64,000 nt of DNA from the NCBI RefSeq assembly GCF_001746835.1, contig NZ_CP016094.1:1116001-1180000 (forward strand), written 5' to 3'. The notes under the pieces are model-generated. The model made no database searches. It saw nothing but the letters and a program-made list of their open reading frames with translations, and was not told where the DNA came from. How positions within the stretch are numbered: the stretch's first letter is position 1; each line of letters opens with the position of its first letter. The position numbers were made by a program, and so were the translations under genes. The stretch comes from Lacunisphaera limnophila. GTDB taxonomy: Bacteria; Verrucomicrobiota; Verrucomicrobiia; Opitutales; Opitutaceae. Shown here piece after piece: positions 36,536-46,152 of this stretch.

Positions 36536-37822
36536 ATGACCAAACTCGCCATCATCGGCACCGGTATCTCCGGCCTGGGCTGCGCCCATTTCCTGCACCG
36601 CCACTTCGACGTCACCCTCTTTGAGCAGAACGGTTACGTCGGCGGCCACACCAACACCGTGACCGTGCCCGAGGCCGGCACCGGCCGTCCGCTGCCCATT
36701 GACACCGGCTTCATGGTGTTCAACTACGCGACTTACCCGCAGCTGACCCGCCTCTTCGCCGCGCTGAACGTCCCGGTGAAGAAGACCGACATGTCGTTCA
36801 GTGTGCGCCACGAGGACACCGGTCTCGAATTCTGCGGCTCCTCCCTCAACCACCTCTTCGCCCAGCGCCGCAACCTCCTCCGCCCGTCCTTCTACCGGAT
36901 GCTCTTCCAGATCGACCGCTTCAACCGCGATGCGATCGCCGCCCTGGACGACCCGGCCCTCGATACGCAAACCCTCGCCGACTACGTGCGTGCCCGCGGC
37001 TACGGCGCGGACTTCCTCGATCTCTACCTCGTGCCGATGAGCAGCGCGGTCTGGTCCACTCCGCCCGACAAGATGCTCCTCTTCCCCGCCCGGGCGCTGC
37101 TGCGTTTTTTCCACAACCACGGCTTCCTTGGGCTCAACACCCAGCACCAGTGGTGGACGGTCGACGGCGGCGCGCAGGAATACGTCAAGCGACTCACCGC
37201 GCCCTGGGCCGACCGCATCCGCCGCACGGCCCGCGTCACCCGCGTCACCCGCGGCCCGGTCGGCACCTTCGTCACCACCGCCGACGGCATCACCCAGCGC
37301 TTCGACAAGGTCATTCTCGCCGCCCACGGCCACGAATCCCTCGCCCTGCTCGCCGACCCCACCCCCGACGAGGCCCGCCTCCTCCGCGAATTTCAGTACC
37401 AGGCCAACACCGCCACGCTGCACACCGATGCCTCGGTCATGCCCCGGACCAAGCTCGCCTGGTCAGCTTGGAACTATTCGCTCGCCCGCGACGCCACCGG
37501 CCGCCTCGAGCCCATGACCATCTACTGGATGAACCGCCTGCAGGGAGTCTCCGAACGGGAAAACTACTTCGTCTCCATCAACCGGCCCGATCGCATCGCG
37601 CCCGATCGCATCCTCAAGACCATCTCCTACGAGCATCCGCTCTTCACCCTCGGGGCGGTCCGGGCCCAAACCGAGATCCCCGCCCTCAACGCGGCCGCCC
37701 GCGGCACCACGGAGACCTATTTTTGCGGCGCCTGGACCCGCTATGGCTTCCACGAGGACGGTTTCCTCTCGGCCGTGAACCTGTCCGGGCTCCTGTTGGC
37801 GCGGGATCCCTGGACCGGGTGA
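36536..37822 (+). CDS. FAD-dependent amine-oxidase-like oxidoreductase (lipid cluster)
   Basis: 428 residues with N-terminal Rossmann FAD-binding motif IIGTGISGLGCAHFL, and GHTNTVTV as the second loop. The C-terminal FAD-contact region is YFCGAWTRYGFHEDGFLSAV. Homologues are annotated as NAD/FAD-dependent oxidoreductase or protoporphyrinogen oxidase-like and occur constantly beside DUF1365 and Cfa genes. The role is probably oxidation or desaturation of a fatty acyl chain; one such enzyme acts in bacterial furan fatty acid synthesis. The start at 36536 begins the fold; first gene of the operon. Confidence 0.85.
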   Translation: MTKLAIIGTGISGLGCAHFLHRHFDVTLFEQNGYVGGHTNTVTVPEAGTGRPLPIDTGFMVFNYATYPQLTRLFAALNVPVKKTDMSFSVRHEDTGLEFCGSSLNHLFAQRRNLLRPSFYRMLFQIDRFNRDAIAALDDPALDTQTLADYVRARGYGADFLDLYLVPMSSAVWSTPPDKMLLFPARALLRFFHNHGFLGLNTQHQWWTVDGGAQEYVKRLTAPWADRIRRTARVTRVTRGPVGTFVTTADGITQRFDKVILAAHGHESLALLADPTPDEARLLREFQYQANTATLHTDASVMPRTKLAWSAWNYSLARDATGRLEPMTIYWMNRLQGVSERENYFVSINRPDRIAPDRILKTISYEHPLFTLGAVRAQTEIPALNAAARGTTETYFCGAWTRYGFHEDGFLSAVNLSGLLLARDPWTG

Positions 37823-37906
37823 GACGCTTGTCCCCGAGCCGGTTAAGTGTATCGTAGTCAGAATCTCCTGCATCTGTTTGCCGGAACCGCCCGTAATCCT
37901 TCCTCG

Positions 37907-38821
37907 GTGAATTCCTGTCTCTACGAGTGCCATGTCATGCACGCCCGTTTTGCGCCCAAGGCGCACCGGTTCGTGTATCGCATTTTCCTCTTCGCCTTCG
38001 ACCTCGACGAGCTCGACACCCTCCACCGCAAGCTGCGCCTGTTCTCCTGGAACCACCGCAACCTCTATTCCTTCCGCGACACCGATTTCCTCCCTACCGG
38101 TGAAAAACTGCATAACCCCGGTGGCGAACAACCCGCGGCCGCGATCAACCCGCCCACCCCCGCCGCCAGCGTGGCCCGCACCCTGAAGCAACGGGTGATC
38201 GCCCACCTCGCCACCCAAGGGGTCGATCTGACGGGTGGCCGCGTGCTGCTCGTCACCCTGCCTCGCGTGATGGGCTACCTCTTCAACCCCGTCTCGTTCT
38301 ATTTCTGCTACGACCGCGCCGGCAGCCCCGTCGCCGCCCTCGCCGAGGTCACCAACACGTTCAAGGAAATGAAGCCCTACGTCCTCGGTCCGGATACCCG
38401 CCGTGACGGCGCCTTCACCTTGCGCGTCCCCAAGCATTTCTACGTCTCCCCGTTCAGTGACGTCGATGTCGCCTTCGACTTCACGCTCCGCGCCCCCGGC
38501 GAGCGTCTCGCCGTCCAGATCGACGACTACGTCGGCGCCCAGCGCACGCTGACCAGCACGCTCGCGGGCCCGCGTCAGCCGCTCACCGACGGACGCCTCG
38601 CCTGGTTCACGCTCAAATACCCGCTCATCACCCTGCGCGTGATCAGCCTTATCCACTGGCATGCTTTCCGCCTCTGGCTGAAAAAACTGCCTTGGTTCGC
38701 CAAGGCCGCCCGTGCCGCCGACCAGCGCGATCTTTATCGACCGCATGCCTCGCTGGCGGTGCCGGTCCCGTCCGGCGCCATCCTTTCCTCCCCGTCCCTC
38801 GCCCCTTCGCCCAAAGCATGA
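37907..38821 (+). CDS. DUF1365 family protein
   Basis: 304 residues with family motifs CLYECHVMHARFAPKAHRF and FRDTDFLPTG near the N-terminus, then VLLVTLPRVMGYLFNPVSFYFCYD, EVTNTFKEMKPYVL and KHFYVSPF. The function of DUF1365 is not established; it is always linked to Cfa and the FAD oxidoreductase. The GTG at 37907 (VNSCLYECHVMHARF) matches family N-termini; a GTG at 37847 would add 20 residues without conservation. The stop overlaps the cfa start (ATGA). Confidence 0.85.
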   Translation: MNSCLYECHVMHARFAPKAHRFVYRIFLFAFDLDELDTLHRKLRLFSWNHRNLYSFRDTDFLPTGEKLHNPGGEQPAAAINPPTPAASVARTLKQRVIAHLATQGVDLTGGRVLLVTLPRVMGYLFNPVSFYFCYDRAGSPVAALAEVTNTFKEMKPYVLGPDTRRDGAFTLRVPKHFYVSPFSDVDVAFDFTLRAPGERLAVQIDDYVGAQRTLTSTLAGPRQPLTDGRLAWFTLKYPLITLRVISLIHWHAFRLWLKKLPWFAKAARAADQRDLYRPHASLAVPVPSGAILSSPSLAPSPKA

Positions 38822-40116
38822 GTTCCACCGCCTCCACCGCTTCCGCCTCCCTTTCCGCCCGCCCCGTCAGCTTCGCCGAGCGCGCCGTTCTCGCCTCTTT
38901 CGCCGCCCTGCCGCTCGGCCGCCTGCAGCTGGACCTCCCCGACGGCTCCGTCCGCATCTTCGGCGACCCCGCCCTGGCCACCGCCGACCTGGCCCCCCAC
39001 GTCACCAACCACGCCTCCCTCCGCGTGCGCCGACCGGCTTTCTTCAAAAAGTGCCTGCTCCACGGCGACATCGGTTTTGCCGAATCGTTTATCGACGGAG
39101 ACTGGGAAACCCCCGACCTCACCGCCGTGGTCGCGTGGTTCGTGCTGAACCACCGCCAGGCTCCTACCCTGTCCGGCTCCCATCACGCCCGCTCGCTCGT
39201 CCTGAATTTCCTGCGCTTCGCGGACCGCCTCGGCCACCTGCTCCGGCCCAACGACCGCGCCACCGCGCGCCGCAACATCGCCGAGCACTACGACCTCTCC
39301 AACGACTTCTTCGCCCTGTGGCTCGACGAATCCATGATGTACTCGGCCGCCCGCTGGGAACGCGCCGACGCCACCCTGCGCGAGGCCCAGGACGCCAAGA
39401 ATGACGCCCTCTGCCGCCACTTGCGCCTCCAGCCCACCGACCACGTCCTCGAGATCGGCACCGGCTGGGGCGGCTGGAGCATCCACGCCGCGTCCCGGTA
39501 CGGCTGCCGGGTCACCACCGTCACCATCTCCCGCCAGCAACACGACCTTGCGGTGAAACGCATCGCCGCCGCAGGTCTCGCCGACCGCATCGAGGTGCGG
39601 ATGCAGGACTACCGCGACATCACCGGCGCCTTCGACAAGATCGTCTCGATTGAGATGCTTGAGGCCGTCGGACACCAATATCTCCCGGACTACGCCGCCG
39701 CCTGCCACCGCCTGCTCAAGCCCGACGGCCTGCTCGCCCTCCAGTTCATCACCGTGCCCGACCACCGTTACGCGGCGCTGCGCTCGGGCGTGGACTTCAT
39801 CCAAAAGCACATCTTCCCCGGCTCGCTGCTGTTGTCGGTCAACCGGCTGAACTCGCTGCTCAGCGAAAAGGGCGGCTTCGTCCTGCACGCCTTCGACGAT
39901 TTTGGCAGCGACTACGCGCAAACCCTCCGGGCCTGGCGGGCCAGCTTCGCCGCCAAGCTCGACCAGGTCCGCGCCCTCGGCTTTGACGAGCGGTTCATCC
40001 GCAAGTGGCACTACTACCTGTGCTACTGCGAGGCCGCCTTCGCCCTGCGCCACATCTCCGTCGTCCACACCCTGCACTCGCGCGCCAACAACCTCGCGCT
40101 GTCCTCCCGCGCATGA
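38818..40116 (+). CDS. cfa: Cyclopropane fatty acid synthase-type methyltransferase 1
   Basis: 432 residues. N-terminal Cfa domain with RRPAFFKKCLLHGDIGFAESFIDGDWETPDL, then the core with YDLSNDFFALWLD and MMYSAARW. SAM motif I is LEIGTGWGGWSIHAA, and the characteristic IVSIEMLEAVGHQYL and FIQKHIFPGS follow. It adds a methylene or methyl group from SAM to double bonds of phospholipid acyl chains. Co-translated with flanking genes by ATGA overlaps on both sides. Confidence 0.93.
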   Translation: MSSTASTASASLSARPVSFAERAVLASFAALPLGRLQLDLPDGSVRIFGDPALATADLAPHVTNHASLRVRRPAFFKKCLLHGDIGFAESFIDGDWETPDLTAVVAWFVLNHRQAPTLSGSHHARSLVLNFLRFADRLGHLLRPNDRATARRNIAEHYDLSNDFFALWLDESMMYSAARWERADATLREAQDAKNDALCRHLRLQPTDHVLEIGTGWGGWSIHAASRYGCRVTTVTISRQQHDLAVKRIAAAGLADRIEVRMQDYRDITGAFDKIVSIEMLEAVGHQYLPDYAAACHRLLKPDGLLALQFITVPDHRYAALRSGVDFIQKHIFPGSLLLSVNRLNSLLSEKGGFVLHAFDDFGSDYAQTLRAWRASFAAKLDQVRALGFDERFIRKWHYYLCYCEAAFALRHISVVHTLHSRANNLALSSRA

Positions 40117-40511
40117 TCTGGTTCCTGCGCCTCCTCTTCGTCGTCGTCATCGGCTCGATGCTCTGGGTCACGAGCTGGGCCAGCCTGCACCAGCCCCTCG
40201 GGGACTTTGCCCGCAGCGCCACGTTCCGCGACCCCTGGGTGATCGCCACCCTCTTTGATGCCTACTGGGCCTTCATCACGTTCTACGTGTGGATCGCCTG
40301 GAAGGAACAGTCCCTCGCCGCCCGCGTCCTGTGGTTCGTCGCCGTCATCCTGCTCGGCAACTTGGCGATGGCCGCCTACATGCTCCGCGAACTTTGCCCC
40401 GGCCCGGCCGATGGCCGGCTCACGGACATCTTCACCCGCCGCAATCCCGGCACCCTCCTGCTGCCCGGCCTGTTGACCGCCGCCGCCGTGGGCGTCTACC
40501 TGCTGGCGTGA
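40113..40511 (+). CDS. DUF1475-like membrane protein
   Basis: 132 residues with four hydrophobic helices; N-terminal FLRLLFVVVIGSMLWVTSWAS, then DPWVIATLFDAYWAFITFYVWIAWKE, then two more. The pattern resembles DUF1475. Function unknown; its start overlaps the cfa stop (ATGA) and its stop overlaps the next GTG, so it belongs to the lipid operon. Probably a structural partner in the membrane. Confidence 0.75.
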   Translation: MIWFLRLLFVVVIGSMLWVTSWASLHQPLGDFARSATFRDPWVIATLFDAYWAFITFYVWIAWKEQSLAARVLWFVAVILLGNLAMAAYMLRELCPGPADGRLTDIFTRRNPGTLLLPGLLTAAAVGVYLLA

Positions 40512-41002
40512 CCACCGCCGCTCCCGCCCGCTCTTTCTGGCAACGCCGAGTGCGGGATCCCCTGCTGGCGCTGTTCACCCAGGGCATCACCCCCGACAAG
40601 GTCGCCGCCACCCTCGCCGTCGGCACCGCCTGCTCCTTGTTTCCCTTTCTCGGCTTCACCGCCGCCCTCAACCTCGCGGTCGGACTCCGGCTGCGCATGA
40701 ACCAACCCATCATGCAGGTGTTAAACCAGCTCCTCGGTCCCCTGCACCTGGTCATGATCGTCGTCTACGTCCGCCTCGGCGAATGGCTCTGGCACGCCCA
40801 GGACGAGCGCTTCACCCTCACCGAAATGCTCCGGGTCTTCCGGGAGGAAACCTTCGTCTCGTTCCTCCAGCGTTTCGGCTGGACCGGCGTCCATGCCTTC
40901 AGCGCCTGGGCCTTGACGGCCCCGCTGCTCGTGGCGGTACTCTACTACGCCCTCCGGCCCCCTCTGCGCCGGCTGGCGTCCAGCACCCGGGCCCAAGCGT
41001 AA
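40508..41002 (+). CDS. DUF2062-like membrane protein
   Basis: 164 residues. Family features are ITPDKVAATLAVGTACSLFPFLGFTAALNLAVGLRLRMNQP, and a C-terminal pair of helices (AFSAWALTAPLLVAVLYYALRPPL). The GTG start overlaps the previous stop (GTGA). DUF2062 proteins are small membrane proteins of unknown function often beside glycosyltransferases or lipid genes. Confidence 0.78.
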   Translation: MTTAAPARSFWQRRVRDPLLALFTQGITPDKVAATLAVGTACSLFPFLGFTAALNLAVGLRLRMNQPIMQVLNQLLGPLHLVMIVVYVRLGEWLWHAQDERFTLTEMLRVFREETFVSFLQRFGWTGVHAFSAWALTAPLLVAVLYYALRPPLRRLASSTRAQA

Positions 41003-41011
41003 CTTTCCCCG

Positions 41012-41815
41012 ATGGCCCCGCTCCCCCTCCTTTTCCTTGCCTTGGCCGGACTCTGCGCGCTCTTCGCGTTGCTCTGGTTGGTTTGCCGCCGCCTGGACAA
41101 CTACGGGTTTGTGGACGTGGCCTGGTCGTATGCGTTCGCGGTCTTGGCGGTCTTCTACGCCTGGTTCGGCCCCGGCTGGTACCTGCGCCGCTTCACCCTG
41201 GCCGCCATGGCCTTGCTCTGGAGCCTGCGGTTGGGCACCCACCTGCTGAAACGCGTGGCAGCCCACCATCCCGTCGAGGACGGCCGCTACCTGCAGTTGC
41301 GCAAGGATTGGGCCGGCAACTTCGGGCCGAAGATGTTTGGATTTTTCCAGCTCCAAGCCGCGTCCGTCGTGCTGCTCGGCGCGGCGTTTCTCCTGCCGGT
41401 GTTCAATCCCGCCCCGCGCTTCCACCTGCTGGAAATCATCGGCGTCTGCCTGTGGTTCGCCGCGCTCTACGGTGAAGCCATGGCCGACGCCCAGCTCGCG
41501 GGATTCAAGCGCAACGCGGCCAACAAGGGCCAGGTGTGCGCCGTCGGTCTCTGGCGCTTCAGCCGCCACCCGAACTATTTCTTCGAGTGGCTGATCTGGG
41601 TCGCGTTCTTCATCTTTGCCCTCGCTTCCCCCTGGGGCTGGCTGGCCGTGATCGGCCCGGCCAGCATCCTCTACCTCCTGCTGCGCGTGACCGGTATCCC
41701 GCTCACCGAGGAGCAGGCCGTCCGCTCCAAGGGCGACGCCTACCGCCGCTACCAGCAGACGACGAGCGCCTTCATCCCCTGGTTTCCCAAATCATCCACC
41801 GCGAAGGACGTGTAG
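41012..41815 (+). CDS. DUF1295 / steroid 5-alpha-reductase-like membrane protein
   Basis: 267 residues with seven membrane helices. The hallmark C-terminal motif of the family is LWRFSRHPNYFFEWLIW, plus DVAWSYAFAVLAVF near the N-terminus. Members resemble isoprenylcysteine methyltransferase and steroid reductases, which act on lipid substrates in the membrane, so a reduction or alkyl-transfer step on an acyl chain is plausible. Nine bases after the DUF2062 gene. Confidence 0.85.
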   Translation: MAPLPLLFLALAGLCALFALLWLVCRRLDNYGFVDVAWSYAFAVLAVFYAWFGPGWYLRRFTLAAMALLWSLRLGTHLLKRVAAHHPVEDGRYLQLRKDWAGNFGPKMFGFFQLQAASVVLLGAAFLLPVFNPAPRFHLLEIIGVCLWFAALYGEAMADAQLAGFKRNAANKGQVCAVGLWRFSRHPNYFFEWLIWVAFFIFALASPWGWLAVIGPASILYLLLRVTGIPLTEEQAVRSKGDAYRRYQQTTSAFIPWFPKSSTAKDV

Positions 41816-41871
41816 TTGCGCGCCAGCCCCGTCCCTCGCGGCGCGGCCCCACCCTCGCAGTCAAATTTCCC

Positions 41872-42891
41872 ATGATCGATCTGCTGCTCAAAAAAAACCT
41901 CCTGCCCGACTGGCTCATCCGCGTCGGCATCCGCCGGCTGTTGCGCCAGCGCCTGCAGGAAATCGACCACCCGTCGCCCGACCTGCAGGTGGCCCAATTT
42001 GCTGAATCGCTACGCTCCCTGCCGATCGCGATCAATACGGCCGAGTCCAAGGAACAGCATTACGAGGTCCCGACGCGATTCTACCAACTTTGCCTGGGCC
42101 CGCGCCTGAAGTACTCCTCCTGCTACTACGAGCGGGGCGACGAGACCCTCGCCATCGCCGAGGAACGCATGCTCGCCTTGACCTGCGAGCGCGCGCGGCT
42201 CGCCGACGGCCTCGACATCCTCGAACTCGGCTGCGGCTGGGGTTCGCTCACCCTCTGGATGGCGGAGCGTTATCCCCGCGCCCGCATCACCGGCGTCTCG
42301 CACTCCCGCACGCAGCGCGAGCACATCCTCGGCGAGGCCCGGCGCCGCGGCCTGGCCAACGTCCAGATCCTGACCTGTGACATGAACGACTTCGCCCCGG
42401 CCGCCGCCGCCTACGACCGCGTGGTTTCGGTCGAGATGTTCGAGCACATGAAGAACTGGCCGCGCCTGATGGCGACCGTCGCCCACGCGCTCCGCGCCGA
42501 GGGGTTGTTCTTCGCCCACGTCTTCACCCACGCCCGCTTCGCCTACCACTTCGAGGTGCGCGACGAGTCGGACTGGATGAGCCGCTACTTTTTCACCGGC
42601 GGCATGATGCCGGCCCACGGGCTCTTTCCCTGCTTTCAGGACGACCTCAAGCTCGTCTCCGACTGGAAGGTCAACGGCCAGCACTACGCCCAGACCGCCG
42701 AGCACTGGCTGCAGAACATGGACGCCCACCGCGCCGAGATCATGCCGCTCTTCGCCGAGACCTACGGCGCCGCGCACGCCCGCCAGTGGTGGGCCTACTG
42801 GCGCGTCTTCTACCTCGCCTGCGCCGAGCTCTGGTGGTTCCGCTCGGGCGACGAATGGCTCGTCAGCCACTACCTGTTCCGCAAACCGTGA
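41872..42891 (+). CDS. Cyclopropane fatty acid synthase-type methyltransferase 2
   Basis: 339 residues, shorter than the first copy and lacking its N-terminal Cfa extension. Core shows EQHYEVPTRFYQLCLGPRLKYSSCYYERGDET, SAM motif I LELGCGWGSLTLWMAERYP, VVSVEMFEHMKNWP and FAHVFTHARFAYHFEV. In this branch YYERGDE and HVFTH replace the typical Cfa residues, so it may methylate a different acyl position or lipid. Overlaps the TPR gene (GTGA). Confidence 0.9.
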   Translation: MIDLLLKKNLLPDWLIRVGIRRLLRQRLQEIDHPSPDLQVAQFAESLRSLPIAINTAESKEQHYEVPTRFYQLCLGPRLKYSSCYYERGDETLAIAEERMLALTCERARLADGLDILELGCGWGSLTLWMAERYPRARITGVSHSRTQREHILGEARRRGLANVQILTCDMNDFAPAAAAYDRVVSVEMFEHMKNWPRLMATVAHALRAEGLFFAHVFTHARFAYHFEVRDESDWMSRYFFTGGMMPAHGLFPCFQDDLKLVSDWKVNGQHYAQTAEHWLQNMDAHRAEIMPLFAETYGAAHARQWWAYWRVFYLACAELWWFRSGDEWLVSHYLFRKP

Positions 42892-43637
42892 ACCGGCTCA
42901 CCACCCTGCTCCTACTGTTGGCCCTCGGCGTGACCCTGGGCGCCGCCTCCGCCGGCACTCCGCTTGATGAGGCCTTGGCCGCCGAGGCGCGGCTGGATTC
43001 AGCGCGCGCCCTGACTCTGTTCCAGCAGGCCGCCGCCGGGCAGCCGGACGACGCCTTCCTCCTCTACAAGATCGCCAAGCAGTACTCGGACCAGGTGCCA
43101 GACCAGACGACGGACGAGGCAAAAATCGACTACGCCCGCCGCGCCCTCGGCTATGCGCAGCGCGCCTTTGCCTTGGAGCCGACCAACGCCGTCTACGCCC
43201 TCTCGCTCGCGATCTGTCACGGCCACCTCGCCGCCAGCAGCGACGTGCGCACGCGGGTGGAAATGTCGCGCCTGATCAAGGAGGATGCCGAGCGCGCCCT
43301 CCGCCTCGACCCGGACTACGCCTGGGCCCATCACGTGCTCGGCCGCTGGCACTACGAGATCGCCTCGCTCGGTCCGACCGCCCGGTTCTTCGCCCGGCTG
43401 TTCTACGGCGGCATCCCGACCGCCTCGGTGGACGAGGGCATCATCCATCTCCGTCGGGCCACCGCCCTCGAGCCCACCGAACTCAACCATTGGATCTACC
43501 TGGGCTTTGCCTACGCCGCCGCCGATCGGACGGCCGAGTCTCGGGCCGCCTGGGAACGCGGCCTCGCCCTGCCTGACCGCAGCAAGCACGACGGGGTCGC
43601 GAAGCGCCGCGCGCGCGAGGCCCTGGCCCGGGGCTAG
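42888..43637 (+). CDS. Secreted TPR protein (last gene of lipid operon)
   Basis: 249 residues; GTG start overlaps the methyltransferase stop. A signal peptide or N-terminal helix (LTTLLLLLALGVTLGAASA) is followed by TPR-like helix pairs: DSARALTLFQQAAAGQPDDAFLLYKIAKQY, YAQRAFALEPTNAVYALSLAICHGHLA, DYAWAHHVLGRWHYEIASLG and GIIHLRRATALEPTELNHWIYLGFAYAAADRTAESRAAWERG. Likely a periplasmic adaptor; partner unknown. Similar to regulator-of-microtubule-dynamics-like TPR proteins. Confidence 0.85.
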   Translation: MNRLTTLLLLLALGVTLGAASAGTPLDEALAAEARLDSARALTLFQQAAAGQPDDAFLLYKIAKQYSDQVPDQTTDEAKIDYARRALGYAQRAFALEPTNAVYALSLAICHGHLAASSDVRTRVEMSRLIKEDAERALRLDPDYAWAHHVLGRWHYEIASLGPTARFFARLFYGGIPTASVDEGIIHLRRATALEPTELNHWIYLGFAYAAADRTAESRAAWERGLALPDRSKHDGVAKRRAREALARG

Positions 43638-43660
43638 ACTCCCGGTCCGCCGGCGCCGGC

Positions 43661-44548
43661 TCACACCAACACGAGCACGATGGCCGCCAGCATCAGGCCA
43701 CCCCCGACCAGCCGGAGGCGCAACACCCGCGGGTCCAGGTGCTGCTCCTGGCTGTGAAACCAGTGACCGATGGCCCAGACGACGAGCACGCTGACCAGTC
43801 CGCGCGCGCTATAAACAATGTTCACGGCGGTGGCGCCGCCCCAAATGCCGATGGCCAGCACGATGCCGGCGTTGTTCAAGGCCATCAGGACTGAACCCAC
43901 CCCGACCCACCGCCACGACGAACCGTTCATCGCGCGCAAGGGCGCGCTGAAAAAGGGAATCAGAGCCAGCGAGTAGACACCTACCCAGCCAAACATCGCC
44001 GGGGCAAACGCGGCTGCCCCCCACGCGGGCGCCCACTTCTGGATGAACACGTCGCCCAGGCCGTAAAACGACGCGCTCAGCCAGGCGAGCAGCACCGTCC
44101 GTCCGATCATCCGCGGGACGACCGTCCCCTTGCCCAGATGCAGCAACAGCACGGCGGCCGTGCTCAGCCCGGCCCCGACCCACCAGCGCCAGGGCATGTC
44201 CCCGGCGTTGAACAGGACCGTGAAGAGCGCCACCATGAGCACCTTGGTCCCCATGACTGGCGTCGTGACCGTCACATCCCCATGCTTGAGGGCCAGAAAG
44301 ATGCTCGCCTGACCGAGCAGGAAAAACGCGGCCGCCAGCGCCGGCTGCCAATAGAGCTCCAGCGCGACCACCGGACGCCCGGCCGCCAGCCAAAAAGGCA
44401 GGAAAGCCAGGCCCGCCGTCCAGTTCGCCACGAAAGTCGTGCGCCAGACCCCCACACCGAGCTCGGCCGCCCGCTTGAAGGCGAGTGCCGCCAGCACGTA
44501 GGTGAAGGCGCACGCCAGCGGGATCAGCAGGTGCCAGGAGAAGGACAT
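43661..44548 (-). CDS. EamA/DMT-type transporter
   Basis: 295 residues with about ten membrane helices in two halves. The first half has an AFTYVLAALAFKRAAELG entry and ALKHGDVTVTTPVMGTKVLMVAL, and the second has YSARGLVSVLVVWAIGHWF. It resembles drug/metabolite transporters of the EamA superfamily; substrate not deducible. Convergent with the TPR gene. Confidence 0.8.
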   Translation of the reverse strand: MSFSWHLLIPLACAFTYVLAALAFKRAAELGVGVWRTTFVANWTAGLAFLPFWLAAGRPVVALELYWQPALAAAFFLLGQASIFLALKHGDVTVTTPVMGTKVLMVALFTVLFNAGDMPWRWWVGAGLSTAAVLLLHLGKGTVVPRMIGRTVLLAWLSASFYGLGDVFIQKWAPAWGAAAFAPAMFGWVGVYSLALIPFFSAPLRAMNGSSWRWVGVGSVLMALNNAGIVLAIGIWGGATAVNIVYSARGLVSVLVVWAIGHWFHSQEQHLDPRVLRLRLVGGGLMLAAIVLVLV

Positions 44549-44608
44549 CGCCCAGCAGGGAGCCGCACCTGGCCACGCGGCTCAAATCTAATCCGGCCGC
44601 CTCGGCGG

Positions 44609-45103
<495 letters not shown>

Positions 45104-45172
45104 GGGATCAAAATAGGAGGCACGAAGCGGACGTTTGTTCCCGCCTGGCGTGACCTGGTCGCCCGCGGGCGC

Positions 45173-46081
45173 TCAGGCCTTGGTGGCGGCCTCGGCGGCC
45201 GCGCCCTCGGTGGCGAGCATCTCGACGAACTTCCGCATCGCGGGCGTGAGCACGCGGCCCTTGCGGTGGAGGATCGCGAGCGGGCGGGTGAACTCCTTGC
45301 CCTTGAACGGCACGATCGCGAGCGTGCCCTGCCGCAGCTCCTGCTGCACCGTGGCCTGCGGGACGATGGCGATGCCGTGGTCGATCTCCACCGCGCGCTT
45401 CACCGTCTCAATGTTGTCGAATTCCATCACCGGGGTGATCTCCAGCTTGTTGTCCCGGAAAATCGTGTCCACCGCCTTGCGGGTCGGGATGTCGGGGTCG
45501 AAGCCGATGAATTTCTGGCCGGCGAGCGTCTTGAGGTCGACCTCCGTGCCCTTGGCGAGCGCGTGGTTGGGGTGCGTGATGAGCACGAGCCGGTCGTTGC
45601 GGAACGGCAGCATCTCGATCTGGCGGTGCTTCTGCGGGAAGGCGACCAGGCCGAAGTCCACCGCGTTGTGCAGGATGTCCTCGTACACCAGGTTGGAACG
45701 GCGGTACTCGATGCGCACGTTCACCGAGGGAAAAGCGTGCAGGAAGTTTTTCACGTAGGGCGGCAGCTCGTGCAGGCCGATCGAGTAGATGGTCGAGATC
45801 CGGATCGTGCCGCTGATGACCTTCTTCATCTCCTGCAGCTCGCTCTCGAGCTTCTCATACACGTGCAGGATTTCCTTCGCCGACTCGTAGATCCGCTGCC
45901 CCTCGCGCGTCAGGTTGAACTGCTTCTGACTGCGATCAATCATCAGCGTCTTGAAGTTGCGTTCCATGGCCCGCGCCTGCTGGCTGACGGCGGATTGCGT
46001 GATGCCATTGAGTTTGGCCGCCTTGGAAAAGCTTTTGGTTTCGACCAGGTCGGCGAAGATTTTGAAGTTCTCGATTTGCAT
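45173..46081 (-). CDS. LysR-family regulator
   Basis: 302 residues. The N-terminal HTH is FADLVETKSFSKAAKLNGITQSAVSQQARAMER, followed by the coiled linker and a periplasmic-binding-like effector domain (GTIRISTIYSIGLHELP, FGLVAFPQKHRQIEML, HGIAIVPQATVQQEL). Start at 46081 (MQIENFKIF); the first ATG upstream adds nine basic residues. Divergent from yggS; an ATAA-N7-TTAT site is in between. Ligand unknown. Confidence 0.92.
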   Translation of the reverse strand: MQIENFKIFADLVETKSFSKAAKLNGITQSAVSQQARAMERNFKTLMIDRSQKQFNLTREGQRIYESAKEILHVYEKLESELQEMKKVISGTIRISTIYSIGLHELPPYVKNFLHAFPSVNVRIEYRRSNLVYEDILHNAVDFGLVAFPQKHRQIEMLPFRNDRLVLITHPNHALAKGTEVDLKTLAGQKFIGFDPDIPTRKAVDTIFRDNKLEITPVMEFDNIETVKRAVEIDHGIAIVPQATVQQELRQGTLAIVPFKGKEFTRPLAILHRKGRVLTPAMRKFVEMLATEGAAAEAATKA

Positions 46082-46106
46082 GCCGCGTGTATTATTCCGA
46101 CGCAGC

Positions 46107-46121
46107 ATAAACCTTACTTAT
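46107..46121. promoter_or_regulatory. Possible LysR box, ATAA-N7-TTAT
   Basis: Palindromic T-N11-A type site in the 71-base gap between the LysR gene and the YggS gene, AT-rich in G+C-rich surroundings. Confidence 0.45.
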
Positions 46122-46152
46122 CGCCAATCCATCCTAAAAGCTCTGCTCATAG

